DNA of 64,000 bases from Nitrosococcus halophilus Nc 4 (lineage in GTDB: Bacteria; Pseudomonadota; Gammaproteobacteria; Nitrosococcales; Nitrosococcaceae). Both the position numbers and the translations under genes were made by a program. The stretch covers positions 1 through 64,000 of the forward strand of contig NC_013960.1 in assembly GCF_000024725.1 (NCBI RefSeq), written 5' to 3'. The notes beneath the pieces were generated by a model. It did no database searches. It worked only from the letters and a program-made list of their open reading frames with translations, and had not been told where the DNA came from. Below are positions 30,657 through 39,192 of the stretch, piece after piece (positions within the stretch are counted from its first letter, which is position 1; each line of letters begins with the position of its first letter).

Positions 30657-31388
30657 ATGGATACCAATCGCCTTTTTGAATTTCTCACCAACCACTGGAT
30701 GTTGTCACTGCTGCTCGTGGTTATTTTGCTTGCTTTGGTTATTGATCCATTGCTGCGTCGACTACGCGGGATTAAGACGGTGTCTGCGGTTGAGGCCACG
30801 CGACTGATTAATCAAGAAAACGCTCAAGTCGTTGATATTCGAGAAGAAAAAGAATTCGATAAAGAGCATGTTCTCGATTCCATAAACCTACCTTTCTCTA
30901 ATTTTCTTAAGCGCTTAGATAGTCTCGACAAATTCAAAGGTCGTCCTTTGTTGGTGATATGGGGGACAGGGCAGCGAGCATTCTATGTTGCCACGCAGTT
31001 GAGCCTCCAGGGTCATAAGACCATTTATGTACTTCAGGGCGGGATCGAGACATGGAAAGAAGCGAAAATGCCCTTATTTAGCGGCAATACTAAGGCCCAT
31101 AAGGCCAAAGCAAAGGTTCAGGCTCAGGCCGAAGCTCCCGCTCAGGCCGAAACTCCCGCTCAGGCTGAAACTCCCGCTCAGGCTGAAACTCCCGCTCAGG
31201 CTGAAACTCCCGCTCAGGCTGAAACTCCCGCTCAGGCTGAAACTCCCGCTCAGGCTGAAACTCCCGCTCAGGCTGAAGCTCCTGCCCAAACCAAAATGAG
31301 CGATCAGCCTAGAGCCAGTAAGAGAGCCAGGGGCGGTAAAGGAAAAAAAGCCAGGGGGAGCAAAAAGGCCAAGGCCAGGCGGAGTTGA
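30657..31388 (+). CDS. yibN: YibN-like membrane protein with degenerate rhodanese domain and repeat tail
   Basis: A 243-aa protein with one N-terminal transmembrane helix (about 14-32), a rhodanese domain (about 40-140: AQVVDIREEKEFDKEHVLDS), and a low-complexity C-terminal tail. The catalytic cysteine loop reads VIWGTGQRAF, so the active-site Cys is missing, as in E. coli YibN; sulfurtransferase activity is unlikely. The tail has nine hexapeptide units AQAE(T/A)P followed by a very basic end (SKRARGGKGKKARGSKKAKARRS). The E. coli homologue lies in the same gene order before grxC and secB. The tail is unusual for the family. Confidence 0.85.
   Translation: MDTNRLFEFLTNHWMLSLLLVVILLALVIDPLLRRLRGIKTVSAVEATRLINQENAQVVDIREEKEFDKEHVLDSINLPFSNFLKRLDSLDKFKGRPLLVIWGTGQRAFYVATQLSLQGHKTIYVLQGGIETWKEAKMPLFSGNTKAHKAKAKVQAQAEAPAQAETPAQAETPAQAETPAQAETPAQAETPAQAETPAQAETPAQAEAPAQTKMSDQPRASKRARGGKGKKARGSKKAKARRS
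31125..31286 (+). repeat. 18-bp tandem repeat, about nine units, inside yibN
   Basis: An 18-bp unit (CAGGCTGAAACTCCCGCT) is repeated about nine times without breaking the frame. Seven units encode AQAETP and the end units encode AQAEAP. The near-identical nucleotides point to recent expansion by slippage, so the copy number probably varies between strains. Confidence 0.92.
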
Positions 31389-31391
31389 ACA

Positions 31392-31649
31392 GTGCCAAAA
31401 GTTGTGATGTATACCACCGCATGGTGTCCTTATTGTATTGGGGCTCGACGTTTATTAGATGATAAGGGCATTGGTTACAAAGAGATACGCGTTGACCTTG
31501 AGCCTGAACAGCGTGCCATTATGATTGATAGAAGCCGTCGCCGGACTGTGCCCCAGATATTCATCGATGATCAGTCTATTGGTGGTTTCGATGACTTAGT
31601 TCGACTCGATCGGGCAAGAGAACTTGATACGCTGTTAGGCCTTGCTTGA
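31392..31649 (+). CDS. grxC: Glutaredoxin 3
   Basis: An 85-aa dithiol glutaredoxin that reduces protein disulfides with glutathione. The redox motif is CPYC at residues 12-15 in MYTTAWCPYCIGARRLL. RTVPQIFIDDQSIGGFDDL carries the conserved cis-Pro and glutathione-binding GG. It uses a GTG start 3 nt after the yibN stop. Gene order yibN-grxC-secB-gpsA is conserved in gammaproteobacteria. Confidence 0.95.
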   Translation: MPKVVMYTTAWCPYCIGARRLLDDKGIGYKEIRVDLEPEQRAIMIDRSRRRTVPQIFIDDQSIGGFDDLVRLDRARELDTLLGLA

Positions 31650-31709
31650 CCATAAGCAATGGTCCTAGGAGGCTTTTTTAACGCACGAGCTTTTTACAGG
31701 ATGGACCAA

Positions 31710-32213
31710 ATGGCAGAAGAGAGTGCAAACCAACAAAGCAACGAACAAAATCAACAAACCCAGTTCGTTATCCAGAAGATCTACGTGAAAGATATATCTT
31801 TCGAAACTCCTAATTCTCCCCAGGTTTTTACTCAAGAATGGAAGCCTGAAGTCAATCTTCAGCTTAGTAATGAAAATAAACGTATCGCTGAAAATGTATA
31901 TGAAGTGATATTGTCGCTGACCGTAACAGCCAAACTTGGCGACCAAACGGCCTTTCTTGCCGAGGTTCAGCAAGCAGGTATTTTCACGCTCAATGGCTAT
32001 AGTGATCAGAATCTGGGACCTCTACTGAGTAGCTACTGTCCTAATATCCTGTTTCCCTTTGCCCGGGAGGTGGTCGCGGATCTAGTGACGAAAGGTGGTT
32101 TTCCGCCGTTGCTGCTGGCGCCAATCAACTTTGACGCGCTCTATGCACAACGGCTGAAGCAGCAGCAACAGCAACAACGCCAATCGGCCGAGGCGGCTGA
32201 AGTTCGGCATTGA
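31710..32213 (+). CDS. secB: Protein-export chaperone SecB (housekeeping copy)
   Basis: SecB is a cytosolic tetrameric chaperone that holds preproteins unfolded and hands them to SecA. The core FVIQKIYVKDISFETPNSP and the conserved ILFPFAREVVADLVTKGG then FPPLLLAPINFDALY are typical. An ATG at 31701 sits directly on the AGGA, so ATG 31710 (MAEESANQQS) is the better start and gives 167 aa. The C-terminal end is Gln-rich. It shares the cluster with grxC and gpsA. A second, divergent SecB-like protein occurs at 45562 in a toxin-antitoxin module. Confidence 0.95.
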   Translation: MAEESANQQSNEQNQQTQFVIQKIYVKDISFETPNSPQVFTQEWKPEVNLQLSNENKRIAENVYEVILSLTVTAKLGDQTAFLAEVQQAGIFTLNGYSDQNLGPLLSSYCPNILFPFAREVVADLVTKGGFPPLLLAPINFDALYAQRLKQQQQQQRQSAEAAEVRH

Positions 32214-32235
32214 CCTGTGGGTTAATTTTTTATCA

Positions 32236-33258
32236 GTGGGACCTCAAAACGGCAACGAGTGCTTAAAGACCTTAGTGGTGGGAGCTGGCTCTTGGGGCAC
32301 CGCCTTAGCCATTTTGCTTGCTCGCAATCAGGTGCCTACCTTGCTATGGGCGCGGGATTCGGCTCAAGTGGCGGCCATGGTCCATGCCCGTCACAATGAC
32401 CATTACTTGCCGCAAGTATTTTTCCCCCCGTCTCTAGAACCGATTGCGGACTTGGAAGCCGCATTGCCACAGGTGACACAAGTCCTTGTGGTCGTCCCAA
32501 GCCATAGTTTTCGGTCGGTATTAGAGCGTTTAGCGGGGCATTTACCTGATGGCATCCCCCTGTCCTGGGCGACCAAGGGCTTAGAACCCGGTACTGGCCG
32601 GCTGTTACATGAGGTCGTGGCGGAAGTTTTGGGTCCTGGGTGGCCAATGGCTGTGGTGTCGGGACCTACCTTTGCCCAGGAAGTCGCTGCCGGGTTACCG
32701 ACAGCGGTGACGATAGCCGCTACCCAATCGGTGGTAGCGGCCCGCCTTGCTAGTTGCCTTCATGGGGATAATTTTCGGGTCTATACCAGCGATGATCTCA
32801 TAGGTGTGCAATTAGGGGGAGCGGTAAAAAATGTTCTTGCCATTGCGGCGGGGATTGGTGATGGCTTGGGGTTTGGTGCCAACACCCGGGCGGCCTTGAT
32901 TACCCGTGGGCTTGCAGAACTAATGCGTTTTGCCCTCGCTTATGGAGCCCAAAGAGAGACCTTGATGGGATTATCAGGGTTGGGGGATTTAGTGCTGACC
33001 TGCACCGATGATCAGTCCCGTAACCGGCGTCTTGGTCTGGCATTAGCCCAAGGAAAGCAGTTAGACGAAGCCCAGGCGTTCATTGGCCAGGCCGTGGAGG
33101 GAATAACAGCCGCTAAGGTAGTGGTCGCAAAGGCTAGACAACTTAATGTAGAAATGCCCATTGCAGAGCAAGTTTACCAAGTATTATATGCTGGGCGCTC
33201 GCCACGACAGGCCGTTGAAGCTCTGTGTAGCCGGGAACAAAAACCCGAATATGTATAA
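32236..33258 (+). CDS. gpsA: NAD(P)-dependent glycerol-3-phosphate dehydrogenase
   Basis: Reduces dihydroxyacetone phosphate to sn-glycerol-3-phosphate for phospholipid synthesis. The Rossmann motif TLVVGAGSWGTALA is at the N-terminus, VVSGPTFAQEVAAGLPTA and LGGAVKNVLAIAAGIGDGLG (catalytic Lys) follow, and the C-terminal domain has GLSGLGDLVLTCTDDQSRNR. It uses a GTG start. At 340 aa the length is normal. It is the last gene of the yibN cluster. PlsY, which uses its product, is encoded at 36.5 kb. Confidence 0.95.
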   Translation: MGPQNGNECLKTLVVGAGSWGTALAILLARNQVPTLLWARDSAQVAAMVHARHNDHYLPQVFFPPSLEPIADLEAALPQVTQVLVVVPSHSFRSVLERLAGHLPDGIPLSWATKGLEPGTGRLLHEVVAEVLGPGWPMAVVSGPTFAQEVAAGLPTAVTIAATQSVVAARLASCLHGDNFRVYTSDDLIGVQLGGAVKNVLAIAAGIGDGLGFGANTRAALITRGLAELMRFALAYGAQRETLMGLSGLGDLVLTCTDDQSRNRRLGLALAQGKQLDEAQAFIGQAVEGITAAKVVVAKARQLNVEMPIAEQVYQVLYAGRSPRQAVEALCSREQKPEYV

Positions 33259-33275
33259 GATGAGGTGTTTGCTTA

Positions 33276-34238
33276 ATGAAGAGCGATGATTGCCACCGAT
33301 CTTCGTGGCTAAGATTACCTTTTTTCCTCTTTTTGGCTCTGTGCCTGGTGGCTTGTGGTGGCGGCTCGGCAACCAAAGAGGAGGTAGAAGGCAGCGAAGA
33401 GGGCCGTGTTCTCTGGGAGGCAGGTGAGCAATATGTGCGCCTCAACTCCAGTGATAGGGCCGTGGATAATCAGCACCCCGCAGCAGTGACTGCGGAAGAG
33501 ATGCGCGCTGCTTTGGAATCGCTCTTTGTCCCAGAGCGGCGTTTTATTAGAAAAAAATTAAATCCTATTTTCTCTCCGGGAGAGGTTCAAGTGCTCAGCG
33601 CGGCTTTGGCCCAAGGTTTGGCTTTAGCTCGGCCCGATCAAGATATTACCTTTGTGAGCATTGGTATTCACCAGGGAACCTTTGCCAAGGTCCGTAAGGC
33701 CAATACGGGACGGGTATTTTTTAAAGACGATAAGCTCCATATTATTTTTGGCATGCTTCACCATGAGGTCCGTGACCAGGACCGTGAAACCGGGGCGCAG
33801 ATTGATCGACGCTTACATCCTTTTGTGGTGGGCTCCCGCCTTTACGAAACGAAGCTTTCGCATACCGTTGCTTTGGAGGAAGGCCAAGCATTTTATTTGG
33901 ACCCGGAGAGTGGCGAGGAACGAGAAGACTGGTTGGTGTTGGATATTCCTACCCTCGTTGCCAAGCCCGATCAGAATACCCCAGATGAGCATATTGATCC
34001 GACGCTTTTGGAGGATATTGCACGCAGCAAGCAGGAGACCCAGAACCTTAAGGAAGATCTTGCCAATGTTAAGGAAGTCTTATTCGAACTCAAGGAGGAC
34101 CTGCTAGAGCTCCAACAGGGAGGGGGTTATGCAACGATTGAGGCCCGTCTTCAATCCTTGAAGAAGCTCTATGATAATGGGCTCATTAACCGTGATGAAT
34201 ACCAGGTTAAGCGCCGGGAGCTGCTGAACGAGCTATAG
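33276..34238 (+). CDS. Predicted lipoprotein with C-terminal SHOCT-like domain
   Basis: A 320-aa protein with a signal peptide and lipobox LCLVAC (Cys near residue 27), so probably a lipoprotein. The middle (about 60-220) has no recognised fold. It is followed by a predicted coiled coil (about 245-280, SKQETQNLKEDLANVKEVLF) and a short C-terminal helix pair, IEARLQSLKKLYDNGLINRD, typical of SHOCT oligomerisation motifs. It starts 17 nt after gpsA and its stop overlaps that of midA (convergent) by a few bases. Its function is unknown. Confidence 0.75.
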   Translation: MKSDDCHRSSWLRLPFFLFLALCLVACGGGSATKEEVEGSEEGRVLWEAGEQYVRLNSSDRAVDNQHPAAVTAEEMRAALESLFVPERRFIRKKLNPIFSPGEVQVLSAALAQGLALARPDQDITFVSIGIHQGTFAKVRKANTGRVFFKDDKLHIIFGMLHHEVRDQDRETGAQIDRRLHPFVVGSRLYETKLSHTVALEEGQAFYLDPESGEEREDWLVLDIPTLVAKPDQNTPDEHIDPTLLEDIARSKQETQNLKEDLANVKEVLFELKEDLLELQQGGGYATIEARLQSLKKLYDNGLINRDEYQVKRRELLNEL

Positions 34239-35438
34239 GCGGGTCCGCCGGTCTCGCAAGCTAAAGCCCAATAAGGGTGGATCTATCCCCCGGGTCAGGG
34301 CAAGGATCTTGAAAAGTTCGCCCATCTCGCTGGGGAGAGTGAGGCGTTTGATCTGATTGCTGATTTCCAAAGCATGGTATCCTCCCGCTGCGATTTCAGC
34401 CGCCGCTAATTCATCCAAACCGCAGGCCAGCAAGAAATCGGTTTGGGAACAATAACCCGCGACCCTAAGCCCGCTGTTATGGCCTGCCTCGGCGAGGGCA
34501 GTAAAATCCACATGGGCGGTAATATCTTGTAATCCCGGTAAGATCAGCGGGTCTGGATGGGCCCGATGGCGATAATGGCACATGAGGGTTCCTGTCGTTC
34601 GATCCGGGTGATAATACTCCTGCCGGGGAAAACCATAATCGATAATGAGCAGCATTCCTTGTTGTAAGCGGTGAGCAATTTCAGCCACCCAGTTCTCCAT
34701 GGCTAAATTGACTTCCGACTCGTAGCGGTTTACCTGCTTGAGCAACAGGCGGATTTCGGTGATGCGCTCTTTAAGGCGGGCGTGGCTCAAAGGGCCTTTT
34801 TTCCAAACAAAGCTGTCTCCTTCATAGCCCACGTAGCGTTCCCAACTGTGTTCGTCCTCAAGCTGAAAGCAATGCACAGGCATGGCATCACAGACCTCAT
34901 TGGCAAGCACCAACCCCTGAATGTTATCGGGTAAGCGGTCTAACCAGCTTACTTTGGGGGCGAGGTGAGGGACTTGCTGTTGCAGCGTCTGTTGCTGCCG
35001 TTGGCGTAACTCGGCGCTAAGTTCCAGGATGAAATATCGCTCTGGTAGTTGCCCTCTGCGGTCCAGCTCAGCTAACAAATCGGCGGCCATGCGGCCTGAT
35101 CCCGCCCCAAATTCCAGGATCTCGCCTGAGCCAAGCAGTTCCAAGACTTGTTGACACTGGCGAGAGAGGCAGCGGGCAAAGAGAGGGGACAGTTCAGGAG
35201 CAGTGATAAAATCACCGGCAGCGCCTAACTTGTGCAGGCCTGACATGTAATAACCTAAGCCCGGCTTATAAAGCGCCAGTTCCATGAAGCGGGCAAAAGA
35301 AATTTGGCCGCCATTTTGTTCAATGTCCTCCCGGATGATACTTTGCAATTTTTGGCTATGGGCCAAGGCTGCCGGATTAGGGAGAGGAAGAGGATCTTTG
35401 TGGTGATGGGGGGAAATCATGGGTGGAGGTACTGTCAA
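34233..35438 (-). CDS. MidA/NDUFAF7-family SAM-dependent methyltransferase
   Basis: A 401-aa protein whose SAM-binding motif I is EILEFGAGSGRMAADLLAEL (about 102-121). SFARFMELALYKPGLGYYMS near the N-terminus and IIDYGFPRQEYYHPDRTTGT near the middle are signature segments of the MidA/DUF185 family. Mitochondrial NDUFAF7 of this family methylates an arginine of a complex I subunit; the bacterial substrate is not fixed. It lies downstream of folB-folK in the same direction. Confidence 0.85.
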   Translation of the reverse strand: MTVPPPMISPHHHKDPLPLPNPAALAHSQKLQSIIREDIEQNGGQISFARFMELALYKPGLGYYMSGLHKLGAAGDFITAPELSPLFARCLSRQCQQVLELLGSGEILEFGAGSGRMAADLLAELDRRGQLPERYFILELSAELRQRQQQTLQQQVPHLAPKVSWLDRLPDNIQGLVLANEVCDAMPVHCFQLEDEHSWERYVGYEGDSFVWKKGPLSHARLKERITEIRLLLKQVNRYESEVNLAMENWVAEIAHRLQQGMLLIIDYGFPRQEYYHPDRTTGTLMCHYRHRAHPDPLILPGLQDITAHVDFTALAEAGHNSGLRVAGYCSQTDFLLACGLDELAAAEIAAGGYHALEISNQIKRLTLPSEMGELFKILALTRGIDPPLLGFSLRDRRTRL

Positions 35439-35516
35439 AGCTTTATCTTAAGCCCCTATATCCGTTGGTTGGGGTCGGTTATTCAGGGAAAAGACGTATC
35501 TAGGGGGAAAAATGGC

Positions 35517-36005
35517 TTATAGCTTCAAGTCGGTTGGCCATAAACGGTTTGAGGATTTATCAAAGGTAGCCCAGAGTTCGGCATAAGATTTGCCCAGAAC
35601 GGGATGATGGCAGCGGGGTGCAATCTCTGCAAGGGGCTGAAGTACAAAGGCATAATTAAGAATATCATCCCTGGGGATTTGGAGCCCTGGCTCGTCAATG
35701 ACTAAGTCATTGTAAAGCAGGAGATCCAAATCGAGGGCTCGGGGGGCAAAGCGGGGACCACCCCGCTTGCGGCCGCAGGCCCGCTCAATCTCATGGAGGG
35801 CATGGGCGATTGTTTGGGGTGGCTCATTGGTATCAAAACCGACCACCAAATTGTAAAAATTATCGCCTTGAAATCCTACCGACTCGCTTTCAAATACCCG
35901 TGAAATAATAAGGGGCCCATAGCGACGGCGGAGCGCATCGACTCCAGCACGGATATTGTTCTCCCGATTGATGTTGCTGCCTATACTGACATATGCACGG
36001 GCCAT
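35517..36005 (-). CDS. folK: 2-amino-4-hydroxy-6-hydroxymethyldihydropteridine pyrophosphokinase
   Basis: HPPK transfers pyrophosphate from ATP to the pterin alcohol in folate synthesis. The N-terminus ARAYVSIGSNINRENNIRAG, the FYNLVVGFDT strand, and the catalytic RGGPRFAPRALDLDLLLYND block are diagnostic. The frame is open to 36041, but ATG 36005 begins just past the folB stop and matches the family start (162 aa). It is transcribed with folB. Confidence 0.94.
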   Translation of the reverse strand: MARAYVSIGSNINRENNIRAGVDALRRRYGPLIISRVFESESVGFQGDNFYNLVVGFDTNEPPQTIAHALHEIERACGRKRGGPRFAPRALDLDLLLYNDLVIDEPGLQIPRDDILNYAFVLQPLAEIAPRCHHPVLGKSYAELWATFDKSSNRLWPTDLKL

Positions 36006-36010
36006 AATGC

Positions 36011-36382
36011 TTAAGGCTGTGCTGGCTCCTTGGGCTGGCAACGCTCGATAATGACCCCTACGCCTCGAGCACCGCGCACCGCGCCCTGCTTGTCCACTTT
36101 AAGGCGCAGCCAAGAAACTCCAAATTCATTTAATATGATCTGCGCCGCGCGCTCTGCCAAAGTTTCCACTAATAAAAATTCGCTATTGCCGATGAAGTCT
36201 ATCATTCGTTTGGCCACTGCTTTGTAGTCGAGGGCGTCCTCAATGTTATCGCTGACAGCAGCTTTGGCGACATCGGTGGCCATTTCTAAATCCAGGGAAA
36301 TTGTCTGCTTGATTCGACGCTCCCAATCATAAATACCTATTACGGTATCAATACGTAAGTCGTTTAAATAGACGATGTCCAT
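36011..36382 (-). CDS. folB: Dihydroneopterin aldolase
   Basis: Cleaves dihydroneopterin to 6-hydroxymethyl-dihydropterin, the step before FolK. The 123-aa protein has IVYLNDLRIDTVIGIYDWER at the N-terminus with the substrate-binding Glu, LVETLAERAAQIIL, and the C-terminal LRLKVDKQGAVRGARGVG. It is followed directly by folK and is divergent from plsY. Confidence 0.94.
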   Translation of the reverse strand: MDIVYLNDLRIDTVIGIYDWERRIKQTISLDLEMATDVAKAAVSDNIEDALDYKAVAKRMIDFIGNSEFLLVETLAERAAQIILNEFGVSWLRLKVDKQGAVRGARGVGVIIERCQPKEPAQP

Positions 36383-36464
36383 TGCATTTCAACAAGTAGT
36401 ATAGCCGGTAGCACAGAGTATCAATATAATGAATGTCTTTAGCCTGGAAAGTATCCAGGTTCAG

Positions 36465-37070
36465 ATGGAGAAAACGACCAATAATAACATGCTAACTACT
36501 TTAATTCTGCTGCTCATAGGTTATGTTGTAGGATCTTTATCTAGTGCTATTATCGTGGCGCGATTGGCAGGTTTAGGAGATCCCCGTACTCAAGGATCGG
36601 GAAATCCTGGTGCAACTAATATTCTGCGCTTGGGTAGTAAGCGGCTCGCAGCGGTAGTGCTCCTTGGTGATACCCTCAAGGGGATTTTACCCGTGTGGTT
36701 AGCATGGGGAATAGGAGTCGAGGCCTGGGTTATTGCTGGAGTCGGATTAGCGGCTTTCTGGGGTCATCTCTATCCGGTATTTTTTGGTTTTCATGGGGGT
36801 AAGGGAGTAGCTACTGGATTAGGGGTGTTGCTAGGCTTTTCTTGGCCCCTTGCCCTCGCCGTGTTGAGTATCTGGCTGCTGGTGTTTTGGCGCTGGCGAA
36901 TCTCATCTCTCTCTGCACTTTGTGCAGCCGCGCTTGCCCCTTTCTTGGCTTGGTGGTTGGTACCGGAGACTGCAATTAGGGTGGCGGTCGCCGTCTTGGC
37001 GGTATTTTTACTTTGGCGCCACCAAGATAATATTCGCCGTTTATTCAGTGGCCAGGAAGGTCGCGTTTAG
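36465..37070 (+). CDS. plsY: Acyl-phosphate:glycerol-3-phosphate acyltransferase
   Basis: PlsY is a small integral membrane enzyme that starts phospholipid synthesis by acylating glycerol-3-phosphate. The motifs [28 protein letters not shown] and [18 protein letters not shown] are the three conserved cytosolic loops, and about five transmembrane helices surround them. Upstream in-frame ATGs at 36429 and 36465 precede the core start [12 protein letters not shown] (36489). I use 36465, which has AGG at reasonable spacing, but 36489 is possible. Confidence 0.92.
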   Translation: MEKTTNNNMLTTLILLLIGYVVGSLSSAIIVARLAGLGDPRTQGSGNPGATNILRLGSKRLAAVVLLGDTLKGILPVWLAWGIGVEAWVIAGVGLAAFWGHLYPVFFGFHGGKGVATGLGVLLGFSWPLALAVLSIWLLVFWRWRISSLSALCAAALAPFLAWWLVPETAIRVAVAVLAVFLLWRHQDNIRRLFSGQEGRV

Positions 37071-37080
37071 GCAAGCCTGG

Positions 37081-38088
37081 TTAAATCTCCGGCAGGCTAT
37101 CGAGAGACCATCTTGCCCGGGCCTTAAATCCAAGGCCGACTTGCTCTCCAGCTAAAAGACGTTGACAGCCAGCAAAAGCAACCATGGCTCCGTTATCAGT
37201 ACAGAAAGCCAACCGTGGATAATAAACTTGGGCATTTTCCTGGGCTCCCATGCTCTTAAGGCGTTCTCGAAGCGCTTGGTTGGCGCTGACCCCACCGGCG
37301 ACAACCAGACGCTTGAGTCCCGTTTGTTGCAAGGCTCGGCGGCATTTGACGGTGAGGGTCTCCACGACGGCATCTTGAAAGGCCCGGGCAATATCGGCGC
37401 TAGCTTCAGGCCCTTTCTCGTATAAGGTATTTAGGGCATAGGTTTTTAGCCCGCTAAAACTAAAGTCTAAACCTGGGCGATCGAGCATAGGACGTGGAAA
37501 ATGGAAACGATCCGGGTTTCCTCGTTCGGCGAGCTTGGCTAGAGCAGGTCCTCCTGGATAGCCCAGTCCAAGCAGTTTAGCCGTCTTGTCAAAGGCTTCG
37601 CCCACGGCATCATCAAGGGATTCGCCAAGCACCCGATAAGCCCCAATATGGCTCACTGCTATTAGCATAGTGTGGCCTCCGGAGACGAGGAGCGCGCAAA
37701 ATGGGAAATCAGGGGAGTCCGCTTCTAGCAGGGGAGAGAGTAAATGCCCTTCCATATGATGGACGGCAAGCGCAGGTTTACCCCAAGCCCAAGCTAGGCT
37801 ACGGCCCACTGCGGCACCCACTAAGAGGGCACCGATGAGTCCTGGACCTGCAGTATAGGCAACCCCGTCAATGTCTTGCTTGCTAAGATCGGCCTGCCCT
37901 AGTACCTGGCGGAGCAAGGGCAATAGCTTACGAATGTGATCCCGGGAGGCCAATTCCGGGACAATCCCGCCATAGTCGGCATGAAGTTCTGCTTGGCTAT
38001 AGAGGATGTGGGCTAACAGCCCCCGCTTGCTGTCAAAGACGGCAACGCCTGTTTCGTCGCAGGAAGTTTCGATTCCAAGTACGCGCAT
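37081..38088 (-). CDS. tsaD: tRNA N6-threonylcarbamoyladenosine synthase catalytic subunit
   Basis: TsaD transfers the threonylcarbamoyl group to A37 of ANN-reading tRNAs, working with TsaB, TsaC and TsaE. The 335-aa ASKHA-fold protein begins [17 protein letters not shown]. The iron-site histidines are in [14 protein letters not shown], and [10 protein letters not shown] and [16 protein letters not shown] are family signatures. It is divergent from rpsU, the usual gammaproteobacterial arrangement, and converges on plsY with a 10-nt gap. Confidence 0.96.
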   Translation of the reverse strand: MRVLGIETSCDETGVAVFDSKRGLLAHILYSQAELHADYGGIVPELASRDHIRKLLPLLRQVLGQADLSKQDIDGVAYTAGPGLIGALLVGAAVGRSLAWAWGKPALAVHHMEGHLLSPLLEADSPDFPFCALLVSGGHTMLIAVSHIGAYRVLGESLDDAVGEAFDKTAKLLGLGYPGGPALAKLAERGNPDRFHFPRPMLDRPGLDFSFSGLKTYALNTLYEKGPEASADIARAFQDAVVETLTVKCRRALQQTGLKRLVVAGGVSANQALRERLKSMGAQENAQVYYPRLAFCTDNGAMVAFAGCQRLLAGEQVGLGFKARARWSLDSLPEI

Positions 38089-38359
38089 AGGTTTTATAGG
38101 AGGCCGGGAGCGTCAGTCTTGTGACCCACTTTCCGCACTTCCTTCGTAACTTGCTGAAAATCCAAGATTAACTTTTACGCTAGTTTTAAGCTGTAATTAA
38201 AAAAATATAAAAATCAATAAGTTATAAATAGGGGGGCGGAATGCCGATTGCGAGCAAATCCTCTTTGCATTTTTGGCTTGTAATTCGTAGAATCCGCACA
38301 CTTTAACCTATGGGTAAGTTTTTTCCTATACTTAGTGTTAAGTTAACAGAGGAGATTTT

Positions 38360-38575
38360 ATGCCAAGCATTCGAGTGAAAGAGAACGAGCCTTTTGATGT
38401 TGCTATTCGCCGCTTTAAGCGGACGTGTGAAAAGGCAGGTGTTTTGTCGGAAGTCCGACGTCGGGAATTTTATGAAAAGCCTACGGCTGTTCGCAAGCGC
38501 AAAGCCGCGGCTGCAGTCAAGCGTTCCATGAAGAAGTTGGCGCGCGAGAGAGCACGTCGCACCCGACTCTATTAA
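38360..38575 (+). CDS. rpsU: 30S ribosomal protein S21
   Basis: A 71-aa basic ribosomal protein: [20 protein letters not shown] at the N-terminus and a highly basic C-terminus. A GAGGAG Shine-Dalgarno sequence precedes the ATG. It is the first gene of the macromolecular-synthesis operon rpsU-yqeY-dnaG-rpoD. The 271-nt AT-rich gap before it, shared with divergent tsaD, holds its promoter. Confidence 0.97.
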   Translation: MPSIRVKENEPFDVAIRRFKRTCEKAGVLSEVRRREFYEKPTAVRKRKAAAAVKRSMKKLARERARRTRLY

Positions 38576-38626
38576 GCCTGTTACCCTCCCCTTGCTGTCT
38601 GATTGACATTTTTAATGGTGACTGAA

Positions 38627-39085
38627 ATGGGTTCACTGAAAGCGCGCTTACAGGAAGAGGTGAAGGCTGCCATGCGGGCTAAAGATAAAGCCCGGCTGGG
38701 GGTCTTGCGGATGATAATGGCGACCCTTAAGCAGTTTGAAGTGGATACCCGTGAATCTTTAGAAGACGCGCAAATTATTGCGCTGTTGGATAAGATGATG
38801 AAGCAACGGCGTGAGGCTTTGGAGCAATACGAAGCCGCAGGAAGGGAAGACTTGGCTGAAAAAGAGCGCTTTGAACTGGATGTGATTCAAAGTTATATGC
38901 CAACGCCACTCAGCGAGGCTGAAATCGAACAGCTCATCAAGGAGGCGATTGCTCAGTCCCAGGCGGTTACAATAAAAGATATGGGCAAGGTGATGGGGAT
39001 TCTCAAACCCCGCATCCAGGGCCGCGCCGATATGGCAGTGGTGAGTGCTAAGGTCAAGTCACAGCTAACGACAGCGCCTAGCTGA
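38627..39085 (+). CDS. yqeY: GatB/YqeY domain protein
   Basis: A 152-aa helical protein whose C-terminal part resembles the tRNA-binding tail domain of amidotransferase subunit GatB. RLGVLRMIMATLKQFEVDTR, then VIQSYMPTPLSEAEIEQLI and MGKVMGILKPRIQGRADM are typical. Its precise function is unknown. The frame is open from 38603, but MGSLKARLQEEVKAAMRAKD at ATG 38627 fits the family start. No strong Shine-Dalgarno sequence is seen. It is embedded between rpsU and dnaG as in Pseudomonas. Confidence 0.9.
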   Translation: MGSLKARLQEEVKAAMRAKDKARLGVLRMIMATLKQFEVDTRESLEDAQIIALLDKMMKQRREALEQYEAAGREDLAEKERFELDVIQSYMPTPLSEAEIEQLIKEAIAQSQAVTIKDMGKVMGILKPRIQGRADMAVVSAKVKSQLTTAPS

Positions 39086-39192
39086 CCTTAAATTCCCTCG
39101 ACAAGCGCTTAATATTCAGCTAATTTTTCCTGGATAGACGCCGTTTTTCTGATGGTTTGTGTCTGTTTCTATGCCTAGGTATTTAGGGGTGT

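Noticed and set aside
30657-31388. Active sulfurtransferase
   Set aside because: The rhodanese loop reads WGTGQR without the catalytic Cys, as in E. coli YibN, so activity is unlikely.
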